Assembly: GCA_002311635.1 (NCBI GenBank)
Contig: DBZJ01000091.1
Span: 758 to 24,682 of the forward strand
Origin: Syntrophaceae bacterium UBA1163
GTDB lineage: Bacteria; Desulfobacterota; BSN033; UBA1163
Length of the DNA stretch: 23,925 nt
Direction: 5' to 3'
The number at the start of each line of letters is the position of its first letter. The first letter of the stretch is position 1. Made by a program: the position numbers and the translations under genes. The notes below the pieces were generated by a model. It ran no database searches. It was not told the DNA's origin and saw nothing but the letters and a program-made list of their open reading frames with translations. This document shows, piece by piece, positions 6,715 to 14,739 of the stretch.

Positions 6715-7881
6715 ATGCGAATCGAGATGGCAAAAAGAATTGATCAGATCCCCCCTTACCTCTTCGCAGAAATAGACAAGAAAAAAGAGGAGATGAGGAA
6801 AAAGGGAATGGATATCATCGACCTGGGAATCGGAGATCCGGACCTCCCAACTCCCAAACCGATTATCGAACGATTGAAGATCGCAGCGGAGAATCCCAAA
6901 AACCACCGGTATCCTTCCTACGAGGGAATGATTGAATTTAGAACTGCGGTCGCCGAATGGTACGGAAGGAGGTTTGGCATCAAACTTAACCCGCAGACAG
7001 AGGTTCTCTCCCTGATCGGCTCTAAAGAGGGAATTGCCCACATCCCCTTGGCTTTTGTCAACCCGGGGGATATTGTCTTGGTCCCCAGTCCCGGCTATCC
7101 CGTTTACCGCGTATCGACCCTCTTCGCAGGAGGCACCCCTTATTTCTTACCACTTTGCAAGGAGAATGGATTTTTACCGAATTTCTCCGATATCCCCAAG
7201 AAGGCAGCCCAAAAAGCAAAGCTTTTATTCATCAACTATCCCAACAATCCCACCTCGGCCATCGCCGAGAGAGCTTTCTTTGAAGAGGTTGTGGCCTTTG
7301 CCAAACGCTACCAGGTCATTGTGTGCCATGATGCGGCCTATTCAGAAGTGGCTTTCGACGGTTACCGTCCCGTCAGTTTTTTGGAAGCGGAAGGGGCCAG
7401 AGAGGTGGGAGTCGAATTTCATAGCCTCTCAAAAACCTTTAATATGACGGGTTGGAGGATCGGATTTGCGGTGGGGCATTCTGAGATACTCTCCGGATTG
7501 GGAAGGGTGAAGACCAATATCGATTCCGGTCTCTTTCAAGCGATCCAGGAGGCAGGAACCGAGGCGCTCAATCATCTTGATACCCCGCTTCCGGAAATCA
7601 TCGACACTTATGAGAGACGAAGAGATGTGATGGTCAGGGGTCTTGAAGAGGTGGGGCTGGAAGTGGATCGACCGAAGGCCACGTTCTATCTTTGGATCCG
7701 CGTGCCGAGAGGATATACGTCCGCCCGATTCGCCACGCTCCTGCTTGAGCGGGGAGGAATCGTCGCTACCCCGGGAAACGGTTTTGGAGAAGATGGAGAA
7801 GGCTATATCCGAATGGCCCTCACGGTTGATGAGAAAAGGTTGAAAGAAGCGATCGAAAGACTTAAAGGAATCAAGTTTTGA
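6715..7881 (+). CDS. dapL: LL-diaminopimelate aminotransferase (DapL)
   Basis: PLP-dependent class I/II aminotransferase, 388 residues. It likely converts tetrahydrodipicolinate directly to LL-diaminopimelate using glutamate, the short lysine/peptidoglycan route found in many Desulfobacterota. Motifs are PPYLFAEIDKKK and IDLGIGDPDLPTP at the N terminus, YPSYEGMIEFR, INYPNNPTSA, HDAAYSEVAFDGYRP, and SLSKTFNMTGWRIGFAVG, where Lys240 should form the Schiff base. The R of GWRIGF is the expected phosphate-side arginine. The start at 6715 aligns with family N termini; an ATG at 6727, better spaced from AAAAGG, is an alternative. Other aminotransferases share this fold, so the substrate is assigned by motif similarity. 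It stands alone, divergent from the BamD-LptA unit. Confidence 0.85.
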   Translation: MRIEMAKRIDQIPPYLFAEIDKKKEEMRKKGMDIIDLGIGDPDLPTPKPIIERLKIAAENPKNHRYPSYEGMIEFRTAVAEWYGRRFGIKLNPQTEVLSLIGSKEGIAHIPLAFVNPGDIVLVPSPGYPVYRVSTLFAGGTPYFLPLCKENGFLPNFSDIPKKAAQKAKLLFINYPNNPTSAIAERAFFEEVVAFAKRYQVIVCHDAAYSEVAFDGYRPVSFLEAEGAREVGVEFHSLSKTFNMTGWRIGFAVGHSEILSGLGRVKTNIDSGLFQAIQEAGTEALNHLDTPLPEIIDTYERRRDVMVRGLEEVGLEVDRPKATFYLWIRVPRGYTSARFATLLLERGGIVATPGNGFGEDGEGYIRMALTVDEKRLKEAIERLKGIKF

Positions 7882-8015
7882 AGTTCTTTTTAGCGTCCAA
7901 TTTTTTATATCGCCATCCTCACCATTGCAACGGAAGTTGACATCTCCCCTCCGATGGAGCGCGGGCGATCCTCCTTTCGGGAGAGGAGAGACTTCGGGGG
8001 ATAGGGGGGTGCAAA

Positions 8016-9338
8016 ATGCAAGACCTTTTTTTTGACGCCTTTCTGATTGCCATTCTCATCCTCTTAAATGGCTACTTGGCCGGGATAGAGATCGCTGTGG
8101 TCACAGCGAGGAAGAGCCACATCAAACAGCTCGCCGAAAGCGGAAAAAAAAGTGCAAAGATTTTTCTAAAACTGAAAGAAGAACCCGACCGTTTTCTCGC
8201 CACCATTCAGATTGGAATTACGGGGGTGGCCGTTCTCGCCTCTGCGGTCGGTGGCGCGGCGGCTGTCAAGGTTATCAAACCTGCCCTTCAAGCGGTCCCC
8301 ATAAAAGCCGTTTTCCTGGCTGCTGAACCCCTTTCCATTGGAATTGTCGTCGTACTGATTACCTATTTTACTGTGATCTTTGGGGAGCTGGTACCAAAAT
8401 CCATTGCCTTAATGCACCCGGAAACCATTGGCCTCTGGACGGCAAGGAGCATTGAGACCTTTGCAAAGATCAACTCTGTCTTTGTGAAGCTCCTCACCTT
8501 CAGCACCTCCCTTGTGCTCAGACCTTTTGGACAAAAACCCTTCACCGAGCGGGCCTATATTACCGAGGAAGAGGTGAAACTTTTGATAAAAGAAGGGGGC
8601 CAGCACGGCGTCTTTGAACCCACAGAGGAAAAAATCCTTCAGAGCGTTTTCGAGTTCACCGACATGTCGGTCAAAGAAGTGATGGTCTCCGATACACAGA
8701 TGGTGGCGGTTCAAATCGATCGTTCCCCCCAGGAGGTTCTTTCCGTCATCGAGGAGGAGCAATTCTCCCGGTACCCGGTCTTCGGAAGAGAGCTGAACGA
8801 CATCAGAGGAATCCTGTATGCAAAAGACTTCCTCACCACGTTTGCGAAAACGGGACAGGTCGATATACGAAAGATCGCCAAGCCTCCTTATTTCATCCCG
8901 GAGACGATGAAAATCAGCCTTCTCTTAAGGGAGATGCAGAGGAGGAGGATTCACATGGCCTTGGTGGTCGATGAGTACGGCGGGCTCGCGGGACTGGTCA
9001 CCATGGAGGACCTGGTGGAAGAGATTGTCGGAGAGATCAGAGACGAACACGATATCGAGAGCCCGGTGACCCAGCTCTCGGATGGAACCCTGTTGATCGA
9101 TGCATCCATCAGCCTCAGGGATTTAAAGGAAGACCATCACGTCCAGCTTCCGGAATCTCCCGAATATGAAACCCTGGGCGGATTCTTGATGACCGCCCTA
9201 CAAAGGATCCCTCAGGCCGGTGACATGGTGGAAATCGAAGGGAAGCGGATGAGAATTGTCGAGATGGTGGGACAGAGAATTTCAAAGGTAAAATTGGAGA
9301 AATTGCCTGAACCTGCCGAAAAACCCCCTGACGCATAA
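8016..9338 (+). CDS. DUF21-CBS-CorC membrane protein (HlyC/CorC family)
   Basis: A 440-residue protein with an N-terminal DUF21/CNNM membrane domain (about residues 1-190; hydrophobic stretches [19 protein letters not shown] and [20 protein letters not shown]), a pair of CBS domains (about 205-325; [20 protein letters not shown] and [20 protein letters not shown]) and a C-terminal CorC/HlyC domain (about 345-430). Relatives include CNNM-type magnesium or polyamine exporters and proteins long annotated as haemolysins; the haemolysin label is not supported. The CBS pair probably senses adenine nucleotides. GGGGGG sits six bases before the ATG. The 134 bases between dapL and this gene hold no clear promoter or terminator. 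Confidence 0.92.
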   Translation: MQDLFFDAFLIAILILLNGYLAGIEIAVVTARKSHIKQLAESGKKSAKIFLKLKEEPDRFLATIQIGITGVAVLASAVGGAAAVKVIKPALQAVPIKAVFLAAEPLSIGIVVVLITYFTVIFGELVPKSIALMHPETIGLWTARSIETFAKINSVFVKLLTFSTSLVLRPFGQKPFTERAYITEEEVKLLIKEGGQHGVFEPTEEKILQSVFEFTDMSVKEVMVSDTQMVAVQIDRSPQEVLSVIEEEQFSRYPVFGRELNDIRGILYAKDFLTTFAKTGQVDIRKIAKPPYFIPETMKISLLLREMQRRRIHMALVVDEYGGLAGLVTMEDLVEEIVGEIRDEHDIESPVTQLSDGTLLIDASISLRDLKEDHHVQLPESPEYETLGGFLMTALQRIPQAGDMVEIEGKRMRIVEMVGQRISKVKLEKLPEPAEKPPDA

Positions 9339-9375
9339 CGGCAAGCGTCGTGCTCCGTCAAGAAACGGAAAAATC

Positions 9376-9414
9376 GGGAATGGGGGAAAAATTCAGTTTT
9401 TTGTCCCTATCCCC
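9376..9414. terminator. Probable bidirectional terminator between convergent genes
   Basis: GGGAATGGGGGAAAAA (9376-9391) faces TTTTTTGTCCCTATCCCC (9397-9414) across a 5-base loop. The arms form an imperfect but long stem with an A-run and a T-run on either side of the loop. It lies between the stop codons of the CorC-like gene (plus) and tldD (minus), where a shared terminator is expected. Confidence 0.45.
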
Positions 9415-9434
9415 TTTTCACCCACTCTCCGGAA

Positions 9435-10853
9435 TCATTTGCCTTCCTCCTGTCCTCCCACGATCAACTCCGGAATTCTCAAGGTGGGTTGGGCATCGGC
9501 GACCGGAACTCCCTGGCCATCCTTTCCGCAGGTCCCGATCCCAAACCCGAGATCGCTGCCGACCATATCGATGTCTTTCAGCACCCGCGGTCCGTTGCCA
9601 ATGAGGGTCGCTCCCCGGACCGGTTCTCCCACACTTCCTTTTTCAATCAAATATCCCTCGTTGACTTCAAAGATAAAGTCCCCGTTGACGGTATTGACCT
9701 GCCCACCGCCCATTTTCTTCACAAACAATCCCTTTTCTACAGAACGAACAATCTCTTCGGGCCCCATCTTCCCCGGAAGGACCATCGTGTTGCTCATCCT
9801 CGGAATCGGTTTATGCTGGTAGGACTCCCTTCTTCCATTGCCACTCGATTCCACCCCGTCTTCCAAAGCGGATAGCCGATCATAAAGATATCCTCTTAAG
9901 ACTCCCTGCTCCACCAGGATCGTTCTTCGGGAAGCCACTCCCTCGTCATCAAAGGCATAGGACCCTCTTCGCCGAGGAAGGGTGGGATCATCGACGACAG
10001 TGATCAGAGAAGAAGCAACCCTTTCCCCAATCTTCTTAGAATAGACGGAAAACCCTTGCTGAGCGAGGTCTGCTTCCAATCCATGGCCGATGGCCTCATG
10101 AATCATCGTTCCCCCTGCGTCGCTGGACAAGACCACCGTCATTTTCCCCATCGGCGCTCTTCTGGCCGAAAGCATGAGGAGAGCTCTCTTTGCGGCCACC
10201 TCAGCCACTTCCTCCGGGGGATGAAGATCAAAGAGCTCAAAACCCACGGCCCCCCCGATGGGCTCATATCCAGTCTGGACAACATCCTCTTTTGCAGAAA
10301 CGACCTGTACAGAGAGAACGGTCCCCACCCTCTCTCCCTCTACTAAAGTTCCCTCCGAATTTGCAATAGAAACCTTTTGGTTCACATCCCGATAAAGGAC
10401 TTTCACCTGTTGAACGTGAGGGTCCAGTTTCCGGGCCGCTTCGTTGGCTCTTTTCACCACTGAAACCCTCTCTTCCATTGAGAGCCCGTCCGGATGCTTC
10501 CGGATCGGATAAAGGGATTTGGAAATCGAAACGGGAGCACCGGCGGCCCGAGGCGGCAGGGGAAAACCGTTTTTCCTCTCCCCTCCACCCTCTTTGGCAG
10601 ATCGACTTATCCGTTTGGCTAAATCGAGGAGGGACTCCTTTGAGATCTCTGTGGTAAAACCATAAAATGTCTTTCTGCCAATGAGAATTCGAAGTCCTAC
10701 ACCCACATCCACACCGGAGATCACCTTCTCGATCCGATCTTCTTCACAGATGATCACCGCCGAATGGGTCTGTTCGAAAAAGAGGTCTGCAAACTCTCCT
10801 CCTTCGCGAAGAACTTCACGCAATATCTCTTGGTATGGAATGGTTTCGAGCAT
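9435..10853 (-). CDS. tldD: Metalloprotease TldD
   Basis: Zinc metallopeptidase of the TldD/PmbA family, 472 residues. The catalytic motif HEAIGHGLEAD (His252, Glu253, His257) is intact, and the C-terminal GTCGKDGQGVPVADAQPTLRI contains the conserved cysteine. The substrate-channel segment SSGNGRRESYQHKPIPRMSNT is also typical. In other bacteria TldD acts with TldE to degrade unfolded peptides and mature some RiPPs and CcdA. No TldE partner lies within the window. The upstream 134 bases are filled with repeat DNA reaching the start codon, so the ribosome binding site is poor (GAAGG directly abuts ATG). An in-frame stop just upstream rules out an earlier start. Confidence 0.96.
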   Translation of the reverse strand: MLETIPYQEILREVLREGGEFADLFFEQTHSAVIICEEDRIEKVISGVDVGVGLRILIGRKTFYGFTTEISKESLLDLAKRISRSAKEGGGERKNGFPLPPRAAGAPVSISKSLYPIRKHPDGLSMEERVSVVKRANEAARKLDPHVQQVKVLYRDVNQKVSIANSEGTLVEGERVGTVLSVQVVSAKEDVVQTGYEPIGGAVGFELFDLHPPEEVAEVAAKRALLMLSARRAPMGKMTVVLSSDAGGTMIHEAIGHGLEADLAQQGFSVYSKKIGERVASSLITVVDDPTLPRRRGSYAFDDEGVASRRTILVEQGVLRGYLYDRLSALEDGVESSGNGRRESYQHKPIPRMSNTMVLPGKMGPEEIVRSVEKGLFVKKMGGGQVNTVNGDFIFEVNEGYLIEKGSVGEPVRGATLIGNGPRVLKDIDMVGSDLGFGIGTCGKDGQGVPVADAQPTLRIPELIVGGQEEGK

Positions 10854-11024
10854 CCTTCAATTTCAAACGTCAAAGTTCGAATGTCCAATCAAATCCAAAA
10901 CTCGCACGAAGTGATGAACCGAAGGTGAATCAATTTCAAACAAATAAGGAACAATGGAATGACCATTTTGGTTTCGGACATTGACATTCATTTGACATTT
11001 GCATTTTGAAATTTGAAATGAGAG
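10854..11024. repeat. AT-rich dispersed repeat (AAATTTCAAA / TTCGAATGTCC words)
   Basis: Between DUF4911 and tldD, the sequence is made of recurring words such as TTTCAAA, ATTTGACATT, ATTTTGAAATTTGAAAT and GTTCGAATGTCC. The word TTCGAATGTCC recurs at 12290-12362. The right-hand part (10988-11024) is inside the DUF4911 coding sequence and supplies its last codons and stop. The left-hand part reaches the tldD start. Confidence 0.65.
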
Positions 11025-11230
11025 ATATTTTCAATTGGCATCTCTTTTCGGAGGCCATCCAACACCTCTTCCAAATCCTTTTCCCACCCAGGAGCCACCA
11101 TCAGCTCCACGATCGCCTCATGCGAATCCTTCGTCCTCATCACAGCTATCCCTTCATAGGATTCGATGATGAATTTAAAATAGGCGATATCTTTCCTGTG
11201 CAACCTGAAATATCTGGATTGAGTATCCAT
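10988..11230 (-). CDS. DUF4911-type small protein
   Basis: An 80-residue soluble protein. The run RYFRLHRKDIAYFKFIIESY, followed by EGIAVMRTKDSHEAIVELMVAPG, matches what I recall of DUF4911, a short family of unknown function common in Desulfobacterota. It has no signal peptide or metal motif. Its last ten residues (HFKFQNANVK) and stop codon are encoded by the AT-rich repeat that fills the space before tldD, so the native C terminus was probably different. The upstream side also abuts a CGGAATGCGG repeat, leaving only a weak ribosome binding site. It probably shares a transcript with tldD. Function unknown. Confidence 0.8.
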   Translation of the reverse strand: MDTQSRYFRLHRKDIAYFKFIIESYEGIAVMRTKDSHEAIVELMVAPGWEKDLEEVLDGLRKEMPIENISHFKFQNANVK

Positions 11231-11237
11231 CTGACCT

Positions 11238-11268
11238 ATTTCGGAATTCGGAATGCGGATTTCGGAAT
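11238..11268. repeat. CGGAATTCGGAATGCGG repeat
   Basis: Tandem, slightly varying copies of TTCGGAAT/GCGGATT, next to the start of the DUF4911 gene. The same words occur near 691-704 and make up the palindrome at 22781-22846. Confidence 0.6.
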
Positions 11269-11325
11269 GATATAACCCCTTTTCTTCATTCTTCCTGCTT
11301 TTTCACTCTGCATCCCGCACTTAGT

Positions 11326-12184
11326 TCATCCCCGTGTATTTTTGATGAGGGTCCCCCTGACATCCCCGAAGAACATGACATCCTTGATCATCCCCTCTGT
11401 GGGGTAAAGTTCTTTCGATAACCAGCCTTCGATAAGACCTTCTTTGGAGTGTGTCACCTCCGGATCCAAAAAAAGCTTGACGAGATACTCTTTCCCCTCC
11501 TGAGATTTCTCGGATTTTTTTCTCTTCTCCTCCTCTTCTTTTGAAGCCACTCTCACTTCATAACTGGACGGTCCCTTCTTAGGAAAGGTGGCCACGGTAT
11601 ATTTTCTACCTCTCTCGATCCCGCCGTAAACACCGTAACGGAAATTATAAGAGGCCGTGATGAAATCATCATAGACCATTCCTGGAGGGATCTCCTCCTC
11701 TGTCCTTATCTTGGTGCCGTCTTTCCTTTGCCTCACCCGAATCCATTTTCTCTTTTCATAATCGAACAAATGGATCCGCCGCCGCAACGTGCTTCCCACC
11801 TTCACATCTTCTTCGAACGATACGGATCGAAGGCGTCTCCCCCCGTCGATTTCTTCCATGACGGAGCGATACGTGTCCGTTCGATAACGCGCCACCCACC
11901 CGAGGATACCCAAGGTCTCCCCTTGAAGGGTGGATAGATAGCGGCCCTTTTCCTTCATCTCCCTGAAACTTATTTTCCCCACCGCCACTTTCTTAAACAG
12001 CCAGACCCCAATGACGTAGTGAAGTTCCTCTCCCCTGAAGAACTCGCCAATGGAGTTCCCTTCACCCTTTCTTGGAGGGGCGGGAAGATCTGCCCACGTC
12101 TTCCAGGGCATGGAGGGGAAAAGAAGAGAGGAGCGGAAGTCCTAAAAGATATCTCAGAAAAAGTCTTCTCGTTAAATCCTTCAT
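11326..12184 (-). CDS. DUF3108 protein with Tat-like signal, split by a frameshift
   Basis: The main frame (11326-12111) encodes a DUF3108-type domain: GEELHYVIGVWLFKKVAVGK, later FITASYNFRYGVYGGIERGR, then KEYLVKLFLDPEVTHSKEGL and IEGWLSKELYPTEGM. DUF3108 proteins are usually exported and of unknown role, yet this frame starts with no signal peptide or ribosome binding site. In the neighbouring frame an ATG at 12184, preceded by AAGGA, opens MKDLTRRLFLRYLLGLPLL, a twin-arginine-like signal ending at LHA, and runs to TGA at 12064-12062. The two readings join if one base is skipped near AAAGGGTGAA. I read this as one exported protein interrupted by a +1 frameshift: sequencing error, real mutation, or, less likely, programmed slippage at GGG-TGA. 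Confidence 0.75.
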
Positions 12185-12231
12185 CTATTTCCTTTTCGTT
12201 GTCCCGCAGAGGTTTCGGTAACTCATTTTAA

Positions 12232-12264
12232 TCGTATTTTAAAATACGAAATCCAAATGGCCAA
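12232..12264 (-). promoter_or_regulatory. Candidate promoter with an 18-bp palindrome over the -10
   Basis: On the minus strand, TTGGCC (12264-12259), a 17-base gap and TAAAAT (12241-12236) resemble a sigma-70 promoter for the DUF3108 gene starting at 12184. The -10 box lies in a perfect palindrome, TCGTATTTTAAAATACGA (12232-12249), which could be an operator. The AT-rich setting makes chance matches likelier. Confidence 0.4.
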
Positions 12265-12289
12265 ATCTCTCAAAAAGACCCTTTCTATT

Positions 12290-12362
12290 CGGTTTAGAAT
12301 TTTAGCATTTGGTCATTCGACATTTTTTCGAACTTCGAATGTCCTGTTCTGAATTTCCCTTC
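12290..12362. repeat. Second copy of the TTCGAATGTCC repeat family
   Basis: Words such as TTTAGAATTTTAG, ATTTGGTCATTCGACATT and TTCGAACTTCGAATGTCC lie immediately beyond the stop codon of the DRG-type GTPase. TTCGAATGTCC is shared with the region next to tldD at 10854-10890. Confidence 0.5.
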
Positions 12363-13349
12363 TCAAAGATGCAGCTCGATCACATCCCTTTCGCTGACGA
12401 CATAATCCCGTTTGACCATTTGTCCACCGAATTTTCCGGAGCCCCAGACCCTTGCATATCGAAGCTTGGCCGCAAAATCCTTATGAACGGAGAGAGCCAC
12501 ATCCTCAATCGTGCTTCCCTTCTTAAGAATAACGGGTTCCGTCAGATCCGGGTCCTTTCCGGGCACCTTCGTGTAGACCCGAATGATGTCGAGAAGCTGA
12601 TAGACCTCCTTTTTCAATTCTTCAAAATTCATTCCTTCTCTGGCAGAGAGAGGTAGCATGGGGAAGGTATCTCTGAAACGGTTCCCAAGTTTACGGTACT
12701 CCTCCATTGCATTCTTCAAATCACATTTATTCCCAACCACGAGTGCCCGCAGACAAATCCATCCCGACTCCATGGAGGGAATAGGTCCCTTCCCGACCGC
12801 CTTTATTCTCATTTCATTCAGTTCTTTCATGAGGATGTCCATCTGGAAGAGAGGGCCTTCCGCCAGGTCAACCAAGAGAAGAAGGACGTCCGCATTTCGA
12901 ATCAAGTTCGGGAATCCAGGTTCGATATGATCCAATTGAATCGGCGGCGTGTCCACCAATTGAATCTGTAAATTCTCATAGGTCATCATCCCGGGAATGG
13001 GCTTCCGGGTTGTAAAGGGGTAGTCCGCCACCTCAGAAAAGGCGCCGGTGATCCGGGAGAGAAGGCTTGACTTACCAGAATTGGGAAGGCCCAGGAGAAC
13101 GCTTTGAACAGCTCCCTCTCTCTTGATATTATAAGCCTGCTCTGCCCTCGCGACAGTGGGCCTCTTCTGGAGTTCCTCCTTTAATTTGGCCATCCGGCTC
13201 TTGAGCTGCCCCCGAAGCCTTTCGGTCCCTTTATGCTTTGGAATGACGGCCATCATCACCTCGAGAGCTTTTATCTTCTCCGGTGTCGTCTTGGCCTGTT
13301 TGAACTTAAGCTCTACCTCTAAATATTGGGGGGTGAGATTGGCTGGCAT
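12363..13349 (-). CDS. DRG/Obg-like GTPase with C-terminal TGS domain
   Basis: A 328-residue GTPase resembling the DRG branch of the Obg family, best known from archaea and eukaryotes. An N-terminal helical region (PQYLEVELKFKQAKTTPEKI) precedes the G domain: P-loop GLPNSGKSS (87-95), YPFTT switch I (about 110-114), NKCD (207-210) and SAR. The C terminus, from about residue 258, is a TGS domain (VYTKVPGKDPDLTEPVI through RDYVVSERDVIEL). The G3 motif reads DTPP (133-136) instead of DxxG, so the usual switch II glycine is missing. Relatives bind ribosomes or translation factors, so a translation role is likely. An AAGGA about eleven bases upstream may serve as ribosome binding site. Confidence 0.88.
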   Translation of the reverse strand: MPANLTPQYLEVELKFKQAKTTPEKIKALEVMMAVIPKHKGTERLRGQLKSRMAKLKEELQKRPTVARAEQAYNIKREGAVQSVLLGLPNSGKSSLLSRITGAFSEVADYPFTTRKPIPGMMTYENLQIQLVDTPPIQLDHIEPGFPNLIRNADVLLLLVDLAEGPLFQMDILMKELNEMRIKAVGKGPIPSMESGWICLRALVVGNKCDLKNAMEEYRKLGNRFRDTFPMLPLSAREGMNFEELKKEVYQLLDIIRVYTKVPGKDPDLTEPVILKKGSTIEDVALSVHKDFAAKLRYARVWGSGKFGGQMVKRDYVVSERDVIELHL

Positions 13350-13365
13350 ATGTTATTGAGTCCTT

Positions 13366-13400
13366 GCCTGTCCCGCCCTCGGTCGGCACCAGGGCAGGCC
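13366..13400. repeat. GC-rich hairpin between the GTPase and HD-GYP genes
   Basis: GCCCT (13375-13379) pairs with AGGGC (13391-13395). Outer bases GCCT (13366-13369) can pair with AGGC (13396-13399). There is no clean T-run, so this is a possible repeat or weak terminator for the HD-GYP gene upstream. Confidence 0.35.
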
Positions 13401-13470
13401 GGTATCGCCAGGGGAAAAGAAGCAAACCCTTCTGAATCGCCTCCGATAAACGGGGACCCTATCTTCTTGG

Positions 13471-14490
13471 TTACGATTGATAAATTTTTTCTTGCAGAAA
13501 AATTTCCAAAAGTTTTGGGTCGAATTGCTTTCCTTTGTATTTTTCCATTTCCAAAAGGATGTCCTCAAGGGCCATGGTGCCCCGATGGGGTCTCAGACTG
13601 GCCATTGCATCGAAGGCATCGGGAACAGCAATGATCCTTGCCTCAAGGGGAATGCCTTCTCCCGCCAAACCGTCTGGATACCCTTCCCCGTTAAAGTGCT
13701 CATGATGATTACGAATCATGGGAATCTTATCCTTGAAAAACTCGATCCCCTCCACAATTTTCACGCCGATCAAGGGATGCTCTTGAATCGTCTGGTACTC
13801 GTCGGGGCTCAGAGGCCCCGGTTTGCGGAGAATCTCATCTTGGATGCCAATCTTACCGATATCATGGAGGAGTGATCCATATTCCAAAATCTCCATCCTC
13901 TCCTCACTAAACCCCAATGAAACGGCGATCCGCAAACTCATCCGCCTCACTCGATCAGAGTGGCCCCGCAGGTAGGGGTCTTTGGCGTCGATTGCCTCCG
14001 CCAGAACCTTGACTGAATCTAAATAGGCTTTTTTCAGCGTGCGATAAGCGTGTTGAAGTTCCACGGTCCTCTCCTCCACCATTCTCTTGAGGTTTTTGTG
14101 GTAGGACTCGATCTCCTCTTCCATCTTCTTCTGCTCAAGCGCCTTTTTCACGCTGAAGACTGCGAGTTCGAGATCGAAGGGCTTGATGAGGAAGTCACTC
14201 ACTCCCAGGTGTATCGCCTCGACGGCGATATCGATCTCCGGAAAGGCGGTCATGAGGATGAACATCATGGTGGGTCGCACGGCCTTTACACTCTTCAGAA
14301 GCTCTAAACCGTCCACCTCAGGCATCCGGATATCTGAAATAACCAGCGAAAAATTGCCCTGGTAGAAACGAGTAAGGGCCTCCTTCCCGTTATGGGCGGT
14401 GACACATGAATATCCTTCTCGGGTCAACCTTTGAGATAGCACACTACAGATCGTCTTTTCATCGTCCGCGATCAAGATTCGGTCTTCCAC
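13471..14490 (-). CDS. Response regulator with HD-GYP output domain
   Basis: A 339-residue protein with an N-terminal receiver (ILIADDEK, phosphoacceptor Asp53 in VISDIRMPE, Lys103 in FLIKPFD), a short coiled coil (about 115-155), and an HD-GYP domain. The HD pair is at 209-210 (LLHDIGKIGI), followed by RNHHEHFNGEGYPDGL with GYP at 270-272. HD-GYP domains hydrolyse cyclic di-GMP (or related dinucleotides), so phosphorylation probably controls motility, biofilm or stress output. The usual VADAFDAM motif reads VPDAFDAM here, a minor change. Translation begins at GTG (14490) seven bases after AGGGGG. No histidine kinase is nearby. It is transcribed divergently from the NtrC-type regulator. Confidence 0.95.
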   Translation of the reverse strand: MEDRILIADDEKTICSVLSQRLTREGYSCVTAHNGKEALTRFYQGNFSLVISDIRMPEVDGLELLKSVKAVRPTMMFILMTAFPEIDIAVEAIHLGVSDFLIKPFDLELAVFSVKKALEQKKMEEEIESYHKNLKRMVEERTVELQHAYRTLKKAYLDSVKVLAEAIDAKDPYLRGHSDRVRRMSLRIAVSLGFSEERMEILEYGSLLHDIGKIGIQDEILRKPGPLSPDEYQTIQEHPLIGVKIVEGIEFFKDKIPMIRNHHEHFNGEGYPDGLAGEGIPLEARIIAVPDAFDAMASLRPHRGTMALEDILLEMEKYKGKQFDPKLLEIFLQEKIYQS

Positions 14491-14671
14491 GAATACCCCC
14501 TTTCTTATCCTTATTCATTGGCTCCCAATCGCTCTATTTTATAAGAAATCCAACAACAGTCAACCCTCTGACGGGAGCAGCCCCTTTTTTTCGGTCTTCA
14601 AAGCGGCGCCGAACAGTAACCTCCGTTAGGAATTCTGCTGAAAAATTGGATTCAAGAATTCTGGAAAAAAA

Positions 14672-14695
14672 TGATTCCCATTGATTTAGGAATCA
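14672..14695. promoter_or_regulatory. Inverted repeat between divergent regulators
   Basis: TGATTCC (14672-14678) and GGAATCA (14689-14695) form a perfect 7-bp dyad with a 10-base spacer, 45 bases before the NtrC-type start codon. Its size suits a Fis-type HTH dimer, so autoregulation is possible. No GG-N10-GC sigma-54 promoter was found in the 249-base intergenic stretch. Confidence 0.35.
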
Positions 14696-14739
14696 AATTT
14701 TGGTAAGAATACTGCTAAAAGGAGTCTGATGTAGAGCCT

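Noticed and set aside
12062..12064. TGA after the Tat-like signal as a second selenocysteine codon
   Set aside because: Reading through this TGA gives about 22 residues unrelated to DUF3108 and then another stop. Only a one-base shift reaches the conserved domain.
14491..14739. Sigma-54 promoter for the NtrC-type gene
   Set aside because: No GG-N10-GC arrangement resembling TGGCAC-N5-TTGC was found on either strand of the intergenic region.
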